Shown here in pieces: positions 12,551-39,855 of a DNA stretch of 64,000 nucleotides. The translations under genes were made by a program, and so were the position numbers. Every line of letters begins with the position of its first letter. The first letter of the stretch is position 1. Below the pieces are notes generated by a model. That model made no database searches. It saw only the letters and a program-made list of their open reading frames with translations, and was not told the DNA's origin. The stretch covers positions 24,141,598 to 24,205,597 of the forward strand of contig NC_066842.1 of the NCBI RefSeq assembly GCF_001640805.2, read 5' to 3'. This DNA comes from Lates calcarifer. Taxonomy: Eukaryota; Chordata; Actinopteri; Centropomidae.

Positions 12551-13610
12551 TGACCGAGAACCAAGAAAAGCACTGCTGTGGTATTCACTAATTTGTTATA
12601 GACACATATAGGCTTATTTATTTTTTGTCAAGTGGATGATTGGAACTATGGCAAAATGCAGCCTTGATCACTAGAGGGCATACCTCTGCTGTTTTCTGTG
12701 TGTGAGGAAGCGTAACCCCAGAAATAACACACATACACACACTGAAGAAAATAGTCATGATGAGACTGATACCCGCATGACTGTAGCGCATACTGATACA
12801 GATCTCTCTCGAGCATGCACACACACACAGTGCAACTGTAGGAACAAAAAGGTCTTTGACTTGCTTATATTGGATTTGTTTTAAGTGTCTTACCACAGAG
12901 AGACTAAAGAATTATACTTTTTTAAATTTATTTTTCATCTTAGTTTTTGCAGTTCTGCTATTTTTATTAATCTCAAATATATTAAACAAAGTGTTCGGTG
13001 TGGAGAACCAAAGATCCTTCTCCACTGTCAAGACTGCTCACACCCTCCTCTAGCATATGGACACCTACGCCTCTGAAATTAAGACCTTGTTTTAACCTGG
13101 AGCCTATTTCAGCATAAGAGAGGTGGTTCTGTCTTTGTAGTTGAGCTGCCATTTTTGTCTAATGTGTGCAGTGGGGACTTGGAGGCAGCAGGGTACATGG
13201 CACACACACATTTAAAGGGACAAGGAAGTCAATAGGTGCCCAACAGCATTTTTTTTGACCTGGGTCCCCATAACAGGTTGATCCAGCTATGCTTATGCGT
13301 ATCCAAGGCACTGATACCACAGTGTGCATGTGACTGTCTATTGCCAGTTAGGATATAGTCAGATGCAGAGGATCCACTGAACACAGTGACTGCAGGTGAT
13401 GTTTACAGGATGGTAAATGCTAAAAAGTAGTGTAACACAGATAGAACAGTCATGAAGTTAGCAAACTGAATTATGTTGGTTAGCATTTATTTATACAGGA
13501 GAGTTTTGTGACCACCTAGACTTCTGAAATCAACCTAATGGACATCCAGAAGATGCGTCTCTATTCACTGGAAGCTGTTTTTAAGACGAAGTGAAACAGG
13601 TCAGAGTGAG
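12551..13610. other. dkk3-far1 intergenic region, no gene seen
   Basis: About 1.1 kb between the dkk3 poly(A) site and the far1 promoter. Short open frames at 12618-12896 and 12856-13076 have no recognisable similarity and no supporting splice sites. No clear repeat family was identified. Confidence 0.5.
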
Positions 13611-13614
13611 ACCT

Positions 13615-13900
13615 CTGTTTTCGCTCCATCTCTGCCGGAGACCGCTGTCCTGCTGACGTCACGGTAGTTCATTTATCCGCCCAGGCTGCTGGCTTCCTGC
13701 AGAGTCTCCACTCCGTCGCCAATAGCGATACACGCTGCCGCTCCGCGACACACTAGTCTGCCAAGTTCAAGTGCCGGGAAAACACCGACATTTCGGGTAC
13801 GTATATTCTTCAGATTACGTCCACGACCGGTCGGTGCCCTGTGCTCGTTGAACTATAGCGCTCGTCAACGGTTTTTAAGGCGCTAACTGGTGTTGTGACA
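13615..13900 (+). promoter_or_regulatory. CpG-rich promoter of far1 with full CRE and CCAAT box
   Basis: CpG dinucleotides cluster here as nowhere else in the window. A perfect palindromic cAMP-response element TGACGTCA lies at 13654-13661 and a CCAAT box at 13719-13723. No TATA box is evident. A donor (cgg|gtacgt) at 13797 fits the end of a non-coding first exon that joins the 5' UTR part of the exon at 23076. This is the look of a broadly expressed gene promoter, in line with far1. The transcription start itself cannot be placed by eye. Confidence 0.6.
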
Positions 13901-15930
13901 GGCTGCTTGTCGTGTAGGAAGAGATGCGCCAAAAGGAGGGAGTGGTGGCTAAATACTACTTAGTGTTGGCCGAAGATATACGCAGATAAAGGCACCAAGT
14001 TAGACTTTACCGTATACACATTTTTCAGCCTCACTACCACTGAGACGTAAATGTCACTCACCACTACCACCCCCCACCCCCCGCCATCGTGGAGCCCCTG
14101 TGTTAAACAATAATCTTAATTTTCAGTGCTAGTCGTTTTTTCTGTCCTACCATTGGCAGTTTAAGCACTTAAATGAGGAAGGTTGACTGCTGAGGCAGCA
14201 TAGGAGGCGACGGTTAGCTGAGCCGCCTCACTTTTAATTTACTCTCGGTTATTGCAGTAATCACATTAAAGGTTTTGATAACCTTTACAGTCGGTGTAGT
14301 TTTATCGTCGCTAGCTGTACAAATGGACGGTGAGTGGTGACTGTGGTAGTCTAATGATGTGAGCCAGCTGTGTGTAATGAGAATCACGGGGTCCGTTGCC
14401 TTAGTTTTTGCCTGTTGGAGTCTTGTTTCAGTCTCTGTTGCCTGTTCTGATACCATGTTTTCTACTGTAACATAAGTCTGCTTTGCCCAAATCCATCAGA
14501 TTATCATTACGATGCATGATGTTTCGTATTGCAGTAATGTGCTGGCAGTTTGTGAAGGTGATATGGAAATGGTGCCCTCATCAGGTTTAATATATAAAGT
14601 TAAAAGTCAAAGTGTGAATCATTTCACCTCTTCCAAAGATACTTCTCATGTGTCATTAACTTATTATAGACTTCTGAAGACAGTAGTGAGTACACAGAGA
14701 GTTGAACTATCAGTGTTTGAAAGCTTCTCAAACACACACACCCAGAGATCACTACCTAAGATTACATAAACATTGAGTCTGTGTCTGGCTAGTTCCAGGC
14801 AGACAGGCTCACTTTCTAAAGTGGCCGGTTCTTCCTACTGTACAAGGTCTTATGACATTCCTCATGTCTTGTCTAACTCCTGCGGGTGATTTGACCTGTA
14901 ATACAAGTCGATACAAACCATGTGCAAAGATGGTGCGTTTTGGTAACATCATCATGAGCAGGAAATTGGCATTTCTTACTGAAATAAGCAGGTTGTTGCA
15001 GTATGTCTAACTAACTGCTACTGAAAATAGTAGAAATGATGTTGATTGGGTCTTGTATGTTTTTTTTAAATAGTGATTTAAGTGAATGTCTTTGTGACAA
15101 AGTCTGGAAACTTTTAAACTCCAGATTTTCCCTTTGTTTGGCAGTGGATTTTCACATTAGATAGACATGGATTGCTCCTCTGAGACTCTTTGTGCGTTTC
15201 TTCTATCTGTAAACTGTTAAACCTCATCCAGAGGTGCCAAATGTAAGCATTACAATGTGTTTGATCAATTATTCAGAGTGAAGATGTGCCATCAGAGATA
15301 CGCTTGCTGCCAGTCTGTCTGACTGTAAGCTATAGTAGCTCTTTCACAGACACTTGATCAAAGGCCACAGCAGGTCCTTGCTAGGCTCAGGCCTGCAATT
15401 ACAGAGCTTTCTGTTTGTGGACGAGTCAAGATTTTATAGTTTTTCAGTTGTGGCTGATCAACTTTCAAGGACAAGCATATAGGTGGAAATACTGCCCAGG
15501 AAGAACTGCTCTTACCTGTTGTTTTGCCACAGTTCTGCTTTTTTTTCGTCTGTGACGTACACACAAGTACAATGACTTCAGCTTGGTGTATGACGATTAT
15601 TTTTCAGCACTCCTTCAGGACAAGATCCAGAAGTTTGTTTCTTTCCTTGTTCATCACAGCATGTTTGTTTTTCTCAAATATGGGCACACTCAGTTTGTAG
15701 ACAAGGCAGCTTGGGGAAACATGAACCTTGGTATATTCCTGCCAATGAATGTAGCATTACACCAGTGGCTTGCAGTAATTCTTGACAGAAGCCAAAGATG
15801 TTGTCACCTCTCAGGGTCCAGATCTTCAGCTTTTTAGTTATGCTAAACTAGTTTATGGCATTTGAGAACCTTCTATTGCAAAGAATTTTGGAGATTGTGT
15901 TGAGTGTACCTCTCACACATAGATGCAAAA

Positions 15931-16245
15931 CAGTGTTTCCTCTGAGGTGACTGTTACGGGGGAGGTGAGTTTTCTGGCAGTAGAGGACTATGGTTAGCTC
16001 CCCTGTCATCAGCACTATTTCCAGATTGTGTGAGTTTAAAAAACCAACAACAATAACAGCAAAAAAAAACCACTCATCTTTTGGTCTGACTTTCCAGTGT
16101 TTGGGGTTGATGTTTGTCAATCTGTGATTTTACAGAGATTTCTAATGCTTGTAGAAGCTTTTATTGCACTTAATGTAAGAAGTTGTCAGCCTGTGTCCTC
16201 TGCTTGTCTGCTCCATGTGCACGTGTAGCCCCTGACTGTGTAAAA
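15931..16245. mobile_element. hAT-like non-autonomous fragment, copy A
   Basis: Starts with the hAT-like terminus cagtgtttcc (15931). Near 16134-16200 it has a core (ttacagagattt, tagaagctttt, cttaatgt, agttgtca) that recurs near 27786-27846 in this window. No transposase frame survives. Confidence 0.45.
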
Positions 16246-16479
16246 TGTGACGGTAAATGACAAATTGAAATGGAATACACTCACACTGAGCTGAAATGAA
16301 ACAAGTACACATATTGTAGGTAAATAACATAAATCAAAGTAGTTTTTAGTTTTGTTGGTTTTTAATACATTTTTATTTGGTGTCTTGAAAGGGTGGGGGT
16401 GTGGGTTGTCAGATTGGTAGGGTTAGTCGGTGGTTGGTATAGCAACATCAAAATTATGTAGTACCAGTGCCACACAATA

Positions 16480-16880
16480 ACGAAAAAACAAACCATCAGA
16501 TTGAGGCAGTAGTGTTCCAGCAATTCCCATGGTCTGCTCAGTAAAATCACAGTTTTTGGTGAGATATATGGTGATGTCTTTGTAGGAATTCTAGCCACAG
16601 GAGACTTATATTAATAATCTGATCCTGTCAGTTGCAAAAACAAGCTCTTTAGTGTACATACTTGGACGATGGGTGCTTGTCCAGTGGATTACATTGCAGC
16701 AGCTCTTTGTAATGGTAATGTACACCATTCTTGAAAGATTCCAAAGATTTTTGTTCCTGTCAATCATATATACCCAGGTTCAGGTCTCCAAAAATACTGG
16801 AGAATTATATTATGGAAAAGTTTGGCTTTGCCTCCACTCTTTCAACAATGAGAGATCCACAGACTGTGGAGACATGTGAC
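16480..16880. repeat. dispersed repeat, copy related to the fold-back at 19158-19682
   Basis: Motifs here (gaggcagtagtgttccagca, ttacattgcagcagctcttt, tgtacaccattcttgaaaga) align in the same order with 19383-19682 (gaggcagcagtgtttcagct, cattgcagcagctgtttgca). Two diverged copies in one intron point to a mobile element. Class unknown. Confidence 0.5.
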
Positions 16881-18576
16881 AAGGCTCAACTCAAAAAAAT
16901 TTGCATTTAGCATGACTCTGAGATGTTAAAGCAGAAAATCCCTCAAGGAGCTCAGCTGTGCCGACTACCTTTAATAAAATACAATTTTTGGATCATAATG
17001 CTTTTATTGTTGATTAAATGTAGGCCGTTATATCACTATTTAAAACATATGCCCAGTAATTGTTCTATATATTCTGGAATGTTAATGGCCATATAGGCCG
17101 TCAAAATTCAGTTCAAAATGTTCCTGTTTGTCTTCTCAATTTGGATTGTTCAATACATCATTAGGCTTCATTACACATTTTTGTTGTTTAGCTTAAGCAA
17201 TACACTGTCTTTACATGGAGCTGTCACAGTCAGCCTTCGTTTGCTTTTTCTTGTTGCTGGAAAGTCAGATGCTGCTATGGATGGCTCTGTTTGTCCATAC
17301 TATGCATCAGTTTTTGTGTTGCATGTTTTCTGGAAGCTTATGGATGAAATGGAGCAGTAAAACTGGAAATTGTAGGTGCAGTGTGGTCAGTAGTTCAAGT
17401 GAGATACAACCATGGGAATTGACAAAGAAATTTTAAAGACGTTGGAACTTTTCGCTCAGGCTCATTTTGAACTATTTTTTATTTTCCCCCTGATGAGGTA
17501 TATTATTACAACGTCCTTCATGGTTGCCACTGTCAGAAACTTTTGAGCTGCCCCCTAGTGTATGTATTGCCTAACATCCATGTCAGCTTGAAGGATGCAC
17601 GCAAGCATGTGTGCTGTGACAGTTACATCATTTGCATCTATCTAGGATAAATGAGCCTTATCAAGACTAAAAATGGCTGAAGTCTGGCAGTGCATTATTC
17701 AAGAAATTGGTCGCAGTAGTCGTTATTATGGACATTTTAAACTTTATTTGATTGCAGAATTTTATCATCCTTGGGACAGTGGGATACTGTTTGTCTGGAG
17801 CCATGCATGTAGTCTATACTGTGCCTGGTCATATTGTCATAAAATTGCCCCCTTTGGACACTATTTAAACACCTGCATTAGAGTACATTTCTCTTGTTCC
17901 TTGCCATTTTCCCCTCTCCTGTGTCAATGCTGTACATTCACAGGTTGCCTTCAGAGTGCAGCTTGGTTATAGTCAGAGCTGAGTTCTGACAGGTGCACAA
18001 GCTAGAGCTGGCCACTTGGCACAGGATGTGATGCAGCAAATGGTACATCTGCAGTGTTGGCCAGAGCATGAGCAGGCGCCTGCACAGAGTTGGTACAGCA
18101 GAGGGGCTGAGGAGCTGTTCCTTGCTTCGTCCCACTGGGGCCACCAAGCCCACGCAGCCATAGTAGTGCTGTTGTCATAGTAGCACAAAATATCCAATTA
18201 TTGTCCTCTCTTTCACTCAGAATTGATAATTGAGACATTTTTAATCTGCTGCTGTGTGAGAACAAAAGCTCTGTATGATGGCAGCATTTACTGAGCGTAA
18301 ATTTTTTTGTCTGGTGGTACTGTGGCATGGCTTGCTTTCAAAATCCTATCTGCCAGACACACAAGCTGAAACATTGGTCAGAAATGGAAGGGAAATTGTT
18401 TTGAAACAAGGAATGAATGTAAACTTAAAAACTTTACCCCTCACCTCCAACCTCCAGTTCAGACTGAAACCCAGTTGACACTGCACATATTGTATTGTGG
18501 TGCACTCTAGGTCTCGGCAGGTATTTTGTGATGTCAAAAAACGAACACCAAACATGGTTTTAGCATTATCTACTTT

Positions 18577-18594
18577 AAAAAAAAAAAAAAAAAA
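18577..18594. repeat. A18 homopolymer
   Basis: Eighteen consecutive A residues in far1 intron 1; possibly an old retroposon tail, but no element could be recognised upstream. Confidence 0.8.
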
Positions 18595-19157
18595 TCCTGT
18601 TACGGTGTATCCAAGATAATCCCAGAGGGCTCAGACTGACTTAAATATTTGGTTTGCACAGAGGTCTTTTGAAATACAGTCAACAGCTGACACCAGCTAG
18701 CTCACAAGAACAGTCTTTCTGTTAAGCACAGAAATGACTCAAGTTGCTTGTACTGCACACAACAAAATGATTTGTGATCCCAGCTACAGTGGACACTGTC
18801 CCACATTGTTCATGATTTATCTGCACCCGTGCACAGACAGAAATTCTCTTTATTTTAAGCCTTTGTATGTATATACATATATATAATATATTCCTGAACA
18901 GTGAGTAGCCTTTGCTGACTCTGAAAAAATGAAATGCATTACGACGCCTCTACCGTAGTTTAACTTAACCAGCACATGCTGGCTTTTGCCCCGTATTCTC
19001 CATTGTTGACCAGTAGATGAAAACATCACCAGTCAAAATATCCAGTGGAAAATATGCCAAATGAATAGTCTGTTGCTTGATGTATAAAATATGTTGACAT
19101 CTGAAAGGATAACCTATTTTGGATCCTAATTTCCCACTTAAATGATTGATAGGGAAA

Positions 19158-19682
19158 AAAATCTTTGGAATTGGTGCATTATTGGTCAAGAACAGTGTGC
19201 CTGGCAATTGCTACCAGACTTAATTTACAAAAACAGTAATTTTACCAAGCAGAACACAGGAGTTGAAATACCACTGTCTCGACTGAATAGTTGGCTTGGT
19301 TGGTTATTGTTTGATTTTCAGTGGTAGAAGAACTGTTTAGGTCATTTACATAAATAAAAGTATGACGCAATAACTAACAGACCGAGGCAGCAGTGTTTCA
19401 GCTACTCTAGTGTTCTGCTCGGTTAAATTACTGTTTTTGTCAGTGGAGTCTGGTTGAGATAAAAAGTAACGTTTCTTGTTAATAAAAAGGTTTGTCTCTG
19501 TAAGAACCCTTTACATAATGTTGTCAAACACTTAATAACAATCTGTGCCTGTCAGTGATAAAACCAACTACTTTAATGAACTTACTGTGGTGTTGACTAG
19601 TGCACCGTTTTTCATTGCAGCAGCTGTTTGCAGTTTCCAGGTTCACTGTTCTTGACCAATACTGCACCAATTCCAGACTTTG
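19158..19682. mobile_element. fold-back (large inverted repeat) element
   Basis: The left arm segments ggaattggtgcattattggt (from 19160) and aaaaacagtaattttacc (from 19228) are found in reverse complement, in mirrored order, at about 19630-19682 and 19380-19437. The right arm has extra sequence of about 165 bp between its two blocks. This arrangement is typical of fold-back or MITE-type elements. No coding capacity. Confidence 0.5.
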
Positions 19683-20285
19683 GTTCCTATTAGTTATTTG
19701 CAACCAAAAATATGAACCCGGTTCAAGAATAGCAGTCATCCTTTTTCACATATAAACATATTATGCAAGAGTTTGGTTTTACCTCTGCTGTTTCATTCAA
19801 GAAGTGTTTAGTCACGTGACTCAGCTCGGCTCGACTTGTATATTAACATTTTGTAGAGGTGGGAATCTCTTGGTACCTCCTGATTTGATTCAATTACGAT
19901 TCAAAGGGCTGTGATCATTGATGCATTTTGATGCTTCCTTTTTTCTATACAGGATTTCTTTTTTCTCACTGTGCGACTACTTGGTACTTTCTAAGCTAAC
20001 CACTTGTAATGATCCATAATGATGCTAGTAATGTTAATAATGCTTTCTTCAGGGATTCCATGACTTCAATATTGTTCTTGTTATAGACTATTGGGACTGT
20101 TGTGTCAGTAAAAGATCTTCGAGATGGAACATTGTATCTTGGCATAGCGCAAAATCACGGTAGAGACAGACACGGCCAAATAACTTTGGATTTGGGATTT
20201 GTGCCAGGAGAGTTATCACAAATCTCACCACTGTCTCCACTTCATAACGCTGCAGTGAGGATGGTAATTTTCCTGCAATGGGCTG

Positions 20286-20325
20286 TATACAACATGTATA
20301 CAGCATATACAACATGTATACAGCA
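20286..20325. repeat. two perfect 20-bp tandem repeats
   Basis: The unit tatacaacatgtatacagca occurs twice back to back (20286-20305 and 20306-20325). It contains the palindrome tgtataca. Confidence 0.9.
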
Positions 20326-20490
20326 GAAACACCGTAGATGTAAAATTGGCGTCTTGTTCATAGCTCACCTACTACACAGTGTGTTTCTCCTGCCGAAGTG
20401 CTGCTACTGTCAGCTCGTTTTGACTTACTGTAACACCGGTAGTTTCTGCTTCAGCTGTGTGTAATCTATATCCATCTACCTATAAGAGTA

Positions 20491-21675
20491 TACATTCACT
20501 GGCCACTACTATTAGGTACACCTTGTTAGTACCAGGTTGGACCCCTTTTTGCCTACAGAACTGCCCTAATTCCTCATGGCATAGATTCAACAAGGTGCTG
20601 GAAACATTCCTCAGAGATTTTGGTCCATATTGACGTGATGGCATCATGTAATTGCTGCAGATTTGTTGGCTGCCCATCCACGATGCAAATCTCCCTCTCC
20701 ACCACATCCCAAAGGTGCTCTATTGACTTGAGATCTTGTGACTGCGGAGGCCATTTGAGTACAGTGACCTCAGTGTCATGTTCAAGAAACCAGTTCAATA
20801 TGATTTGAGTTTTGTTACATGGTGCGTTATCCTGTTGGAAGCAACCATCAGAAGATGGGTACACTGTGGTCATAAACGGATGGACATGGTCAGCAACAAT
20901 ACTCAGATAGGCTGTGGTGTTTAATCGATGCTCAGTTGGTACTAAGAGCCCAAAGTGTGCCAAGAAAATATCCCAGACACTATTACACCATCACTAGCAG
21001 CCTGATGTTGATAGAAGGCAGGATGGATTCATGCTGTCATGTTGTTTACACCACATTCTGACCCTATCCTAGAAATTGAGATTTATCAGACTAGGCAATG
21101 TTTTCCCAGTCTTCTATTGTCCAATTTTGGTGAGCCCGTGTGAATTGTAGCTTCAGTTTCCTGTCTTAGCTGACAGGAGTGGCACCCAGTGTGGTCTTCT
21201 GCTGCTGTAGCCCATCTGCTTGAAGGTTTGACATGTTGTGTATTCAGAGAGGCTCTTCTACATACTTAATAGGTGGTTATTTGAGTTACTGTTGCCCTTC
21301 TATCAGCTCGAAGCAGTCTGGCCATTCTTCTCTGACCTCTGGCATCAAGGCATTTTTCGCCAGACAACGGCTGCTTACTGGATATTTTCTCTTTTTCAGA
21401 CCAGTCTCTGTAAACCCTAGAGATGGTCGTGTGGGAAAATCCCAGTAGATCAGTAATTTCTGAAATACTCAGAGCAGCCCATCTGGCATCAACAACCATG
21501 CCACATTCAGAGTCATTTAAATCACCTTTCTTCCCCATTCTGATGTTCGGTTTGGACTTAAGGTTGTCTTAACCATGTCAACATGCCTAAATGCATTTAG
21601 CTGCTGCCATGTGATTGGCTGATTGGATATTTGCATTTGTGAGTAATTGGTGTAGGTATATCTAATGAAGTGTTT
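20491..21675 (-). mobile_element. Tc1/mariner-like transposon, near full length, degenerate
   Basis: Terminal motifs face inward: cactggccactactattagg at the left, and ggtgtaggtatatctaatga (inverse type) at the right, about 1.19 kb apart as expected for Tc1 elements. The transposase reads on the minus strand in two pieces. An N-terminal helix-turn-helix part is at 21266-21538 (starts MGKKGDLNDSE, contains SISEITDLLGFSHTTISRVY). A C-terminal catalytic part is at 20574-20963 ([14 protein letters not shown]). The middle is broken by stops and frameshifts. Confidence 0.85.
20574..21538 (-). pseudogene. Tc1-like transposase pseudogene
   Basis: DDE-superfamily transposase of the element spanning 20491-21675. 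It would bind the element ends through its helix-turn-helix region and cut and paste the element at TA sites. It is split into two open stretches with a disrupted centre. In the catalytic part the usual QSPDLNPIE signature has become QSQDLKSIE. It cannot encode a functional enzyme. Confidence 0.8.
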
Positions 21676-22085
21676 TTTCTTTATTTTTATTGCTTTCTAC
21701 ATTGTAGGTTAATACTGAAGTCATTAAAACTAGGAAAGAACACCTATCGAATTATGTAGTAAACAAAAAAGTGTACAAACCCGAACACGCTTTATGTTTT
21801 TGGTTCTTCGAAGTAGCCACCTTTTGCTTTGCACACTCTTGGCATTCTCTTAATCAGCTTCATGAGGTAGTCACCTGGAATGGTTTTCCAGCAGTCTTGT
21901 TGTTCCCAGAGGTGCTGAGCACTTGTTGGCTGCTTTGCCTTCACTCTGCGGTCTAACTCATCCCAAACTGTCTCAGTTGGGTTTAGGTCAGGTGATTGTG
22001 GAGGCCAGGTCATCTGATGCAGCCCTCCATTGCTCTCCTCCTTGGTCACTGAGGATTATCTGATGGTTCTGGTTCTAAAGGTTAT
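21676..22085 (-). mobile_element. second Tc1-like transposon, 3' fragment
   Basis: Minus-strand open frame 21792-22049 reads WPPQSPDLNPTETVWDELD and later SAQHLWEQQDCWKTIPGDYL, the C-terminal end of a Tc1 transposase from a different subfamily than its neighbour. The flank from 21676 resembles the terminal region of that family. The N-terminal part and the other end are missing. It abuts the first Tc1 element end to end. Confidence 0.75.
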
Positions 22086-23122
22086 CTTGCCAGATTTTCC
22101 TGTTGTGTGAGGTGTGTTAAGAGTGATTTAACCCTTCCCGATCTGCTCCAACAACCCATCCCAATAAATATTATACAGGTTCAACAAGATCGAAAGTGAA
22201 AATGAAAGTCAGAGTGACACCGGACAGGACGTGGTCCGACTCTCGATTTCTTTTGCCGACTCCGATACTCTCAATAGCCATACCCAGTTGAGGGGAGAGG
22301 GAGAGAGAGAAAGAACAGGACAATAGAGAGAAAGGTAGATTTACTTTAGATTTAGATTTAACTTGCTAACATTAAGTCAAATTTGTGTTCATTATTCACT
22401 TTACTGGGACAAATCCCAGATCCCATAAAGTTTTTATCTGCTCTGTCTTATATTCCTTGAATATTTTTTGCTTTTGTCATATTAACTGACTATGTTTGGG
22501 TCTCTCAAAGAAAACTAGGAATTTAAAATGATAACACCTTTGGTTATGGGAAATTATAATGGACATTTTCACCATTGTTAAGTTTTATGCTGTTAATAGA
22601 AACAGAGAAAATTAGTGGCAGTTTAATGGATGAATAAAAAATACCCATTAGTTGCTTCCCTTACTTGGGACATATATATTTACCAGCCTCTACTTGATGT
22701 AACCGCATATGTTAAAGGATTGAATGACAAATCTTTGTTTTCTATGTTGCTGAGTGAAGCTGATGAATGATAGTTGGTAAATATAACCTCATTTCACATA
22801 GGCAGGTTTGACAACCTTGAGCAATTCCTCAAATGCAGGAGTCTGCACATGACCTTCCTATTTTCATAGCTATGCTCTTGACTTCTTTTACAGCAGATCT
22901 TTATTTCAGTAAACGTCTCTAAAAAGATTCACATTTCCACTTTCACATTCATTATAGTCTCCATATGGCAAACATTTTCTTGAAGCAAGTTCAGGCTTGA
23001 AGTTGGTCTCACAATTGTAATTGTCTCTTTTGTGTTTGTGTTTTTGTGTGTCTTTTTTCTGTGTGGTCTGTGCAGGTGAGGAGAGGTGTTGAAGGTGCTC
23101 ACCAACCAGGGTTGTAGACATC

Positions 23123-37545
<14,423 letters not shown>

Positions 37546-39855
37546 GCCAGTGACATGGTGGTGGGTGGTGAGGTGGAGGGACAACAAAATGAAGGAAACA
37601 GTGGCTTTGGAAGATGAGAGGAGCCAGAGCTTAACGTGGTATCACATTGTCTGTCTCTGGCCCAGTGTTTGCCCTCACACTCCAAGATTAAATGGAACCA
37701 TTAAACACAGATGGCGCTACTGGACAAGCCTCTAAATGTTGCATATCTCAGATCTATCTAACCTGATCTCTAGCATTTCATGCAAAGGGCATGGATTTAT
37801 CTCACAATATACAACACTCAGACTAACGCTCAGATTAACAGCACGTGGACTAGTTAAAGAAGCAGGACTACACACCCTGATTCAGTTCATTTCCAGTCAT
37901 TCTAGTCCCTCTCTGGTGCCAGCTTTATTCTGGAGCACTTCCTGTAAACCTGCTCCATCTTGTCTGTCTGCTCGCCTGGCTGGCTGGCTGTCTGCAAAAC
38001 AAAGCTATGCATTGAATGATGCTCTGCTGCAAAAGTCCTCAGCTGGGTTTGAGTCAGTCCAGGTTTCGTTCCTGTGCTGCTGGGTTTTTCTGTACATGGA
38101 GTCTTTCACTTCATCTGCTGTGTGGATTTTTCTCCCTTTAAGTTTGTGTGTCATCAGTTCTATGGTGTGTGGCCCACAGAAATGTTTTAAAAGCCTTATT
38201 TGAAAAAGTCCTTTAAGTAGGGTTTTCTCTGGGTTTCATCTGTCAGCAGAATTTGCTTGGCAAAGCATAAACTACACAGCTTTTGGAGCGTTTTAGCTGT
38301 TTTTGCACATTTGGGTGGAGGCAGTCTAAGGATGAATCTGTACTGAGTCAGTGAAGGCGACCTAGGGATCGTTGTTTGAACTAAGCCTTGCCCTCACAAC
38401 ACCCATCCCCTAGACCAAAGCCATTTCAACCTGTTCATGACTGTTGCACTGACATCTTGGTGTAAAGAGAAAGCTGACATCGTAGGGGTTTGGAAGCTCG
38501 CTTATATTGACCCTTCTCTCATCAAGAGTTGCCATTGGCCTTCTTTCCCTCCTTCCTGTTTGGCAAAGACTCACCCTCAACAATACTGCACTCCTGTATG
38601 TCCCTAGTGGACTGTGTGGCTGGTTCCCTTATTTTGACCAAGCACAAAGTAGATTGTAATACAGTGGCTTTAGCCAGTGCCTACGCAATATTCTTGCATC
38701 AGCAGATCTTGCAAATCAAGCTGCGTTTCCTACAGGTTCATTTTTGTCTCGTGTGAAAGCCATTTGTGACTTAAAGGTTTTTTTTTTTTAGCCAAAATAC
38801 CTCTTAGCTAACAGACTCGTAGCTCAGTAGAGGATGAGACAGTTGAGAGGAGAAATATTGTCACACTTGTTTTTTTTCTGCTGTATGCTCAGAAATGTAC
38901 ACTTTCATTACTGAGTGAGCGATCTGAGTAGTGTACAAACTGTAGCCCACCATCTTTGTGAAAGGTTTTGTTTAGACATTTTCTTCTGTAAATGTGTGTT
39001 TTAGTGACTTTTGCAGGTCATACTTTTGTTATGTTACTGCTTCATATTCATGTTAGATGCCTCTGTACAGGGATGCTGTTACACACTTTGACCATTAGGT
39101 TACCTTCATCTTTCCCTCTTGCTAAAAAACATATTTGCCCTCTCAGACAAAAAAATGTAGGCTGGTTGCAGAACTGGCAACATAAGCTGAAATTCTTGCA
39201 TCACACATCCATGTTTTTATGGGCGTTACCCCTCAGTGCCACATTAAGTCTTCAGTTAACATACCTGAGGTTTACCTGTGCCCTTTTTCATATTTGTTTT
39301 TCCCAAGCACACTATGTTTGAAGAAGTAGGGTGTGACTATATGCTGATATTTGGTTGTGCTTGTGTGCATACTCTGAGTGTCTTACCTTAATGTTCGCCC
39401 TATGAATGTCCTGGAGTCATTAAGGAATGTGATTTTCACTCTCACAGCATGAGTCATTTTACATAGGATCATGTTAACAGTGGAAGAATACACACTTTGG
39501 AAAGATGTGTGCAAGTGAGAATTGTGCCTGAACTTTTGTCAATATTCTAACAATGTGAAAAGAGAGCAATCAAATCTATGTTTTCTAATTATTTTGTGTA
39601 CAGCTCTATTTAGGTAGACTTCAAAATATAACAATGTATTTTTATGCTAATGACATTGTGTGGCTATTTTACTGACACAAAGCTTACTGAAGCAACTTCA
39701 GCTGCTGTACATAAAACTTTAAAAAAGTAAATATGTAAACTTAAATGCAGTACGTTCAGAGCTGAATTTAATCTTTAGAAGTTGCTTGTTACTGTATATG
39801 GACATGTACCTTTTTCTCTCTGTATGAGAATAAAACGGCCTGACTTATTTGCACA
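37546..39855 (+). other. far1: far1 3' UTR
   Basis: About 2.3 kb after the far1 stop up to the poly(A) signal AATAAA at 39829-39834, followed by a GT-rich tract. There is no convincing splice site or further gene. Open frames of 155, 109 and 75 codons inside it lack any family resemblance. Confidence 0.65.
39829..39834 (+). terminator. far1: far1 polyadenylation signal
   Basis: Canonical AATAAA at the end of a long sequence without coding exons. The next gene starts 5.5 kb downstream. Nearer, earlier signals could also be used. Confidence 0.6.

Larger units (their letters stand above)
13797..23075 (+). other. far1 intron 1 (9.3 kb), repeat-rich, no gene
   Basis: Runs from the presumed donor at 13797 to the acceptor tgcag at 23071-23075. 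It holds hAT-like fragments, a fold-back repeat, two Tc1-like transposons and an A18 tract at 18577-18594. None of the small open frames outside the transposons resembles a protein family. Near 19857-19945 the string aggtgggaatctcttggtacctcctgatttg resembles the end of a common fish DNA transposon. Confidence 0.55.

Noticed and set aside
12291..12611. 106-codon frame at the end of dkk3, considered as the missing dkk3 tail
   Set aside because: Phase from the exon ending at 12177 selects a different frame that stops at 12319. The long frame shows no DKK3 tail similarity.
37736..38203. 155-codon frame after far1
   Set aside because: Lies in the far1 3' UTR, has no family resemblance, and sits before the clear poly(A) signal at 39829.
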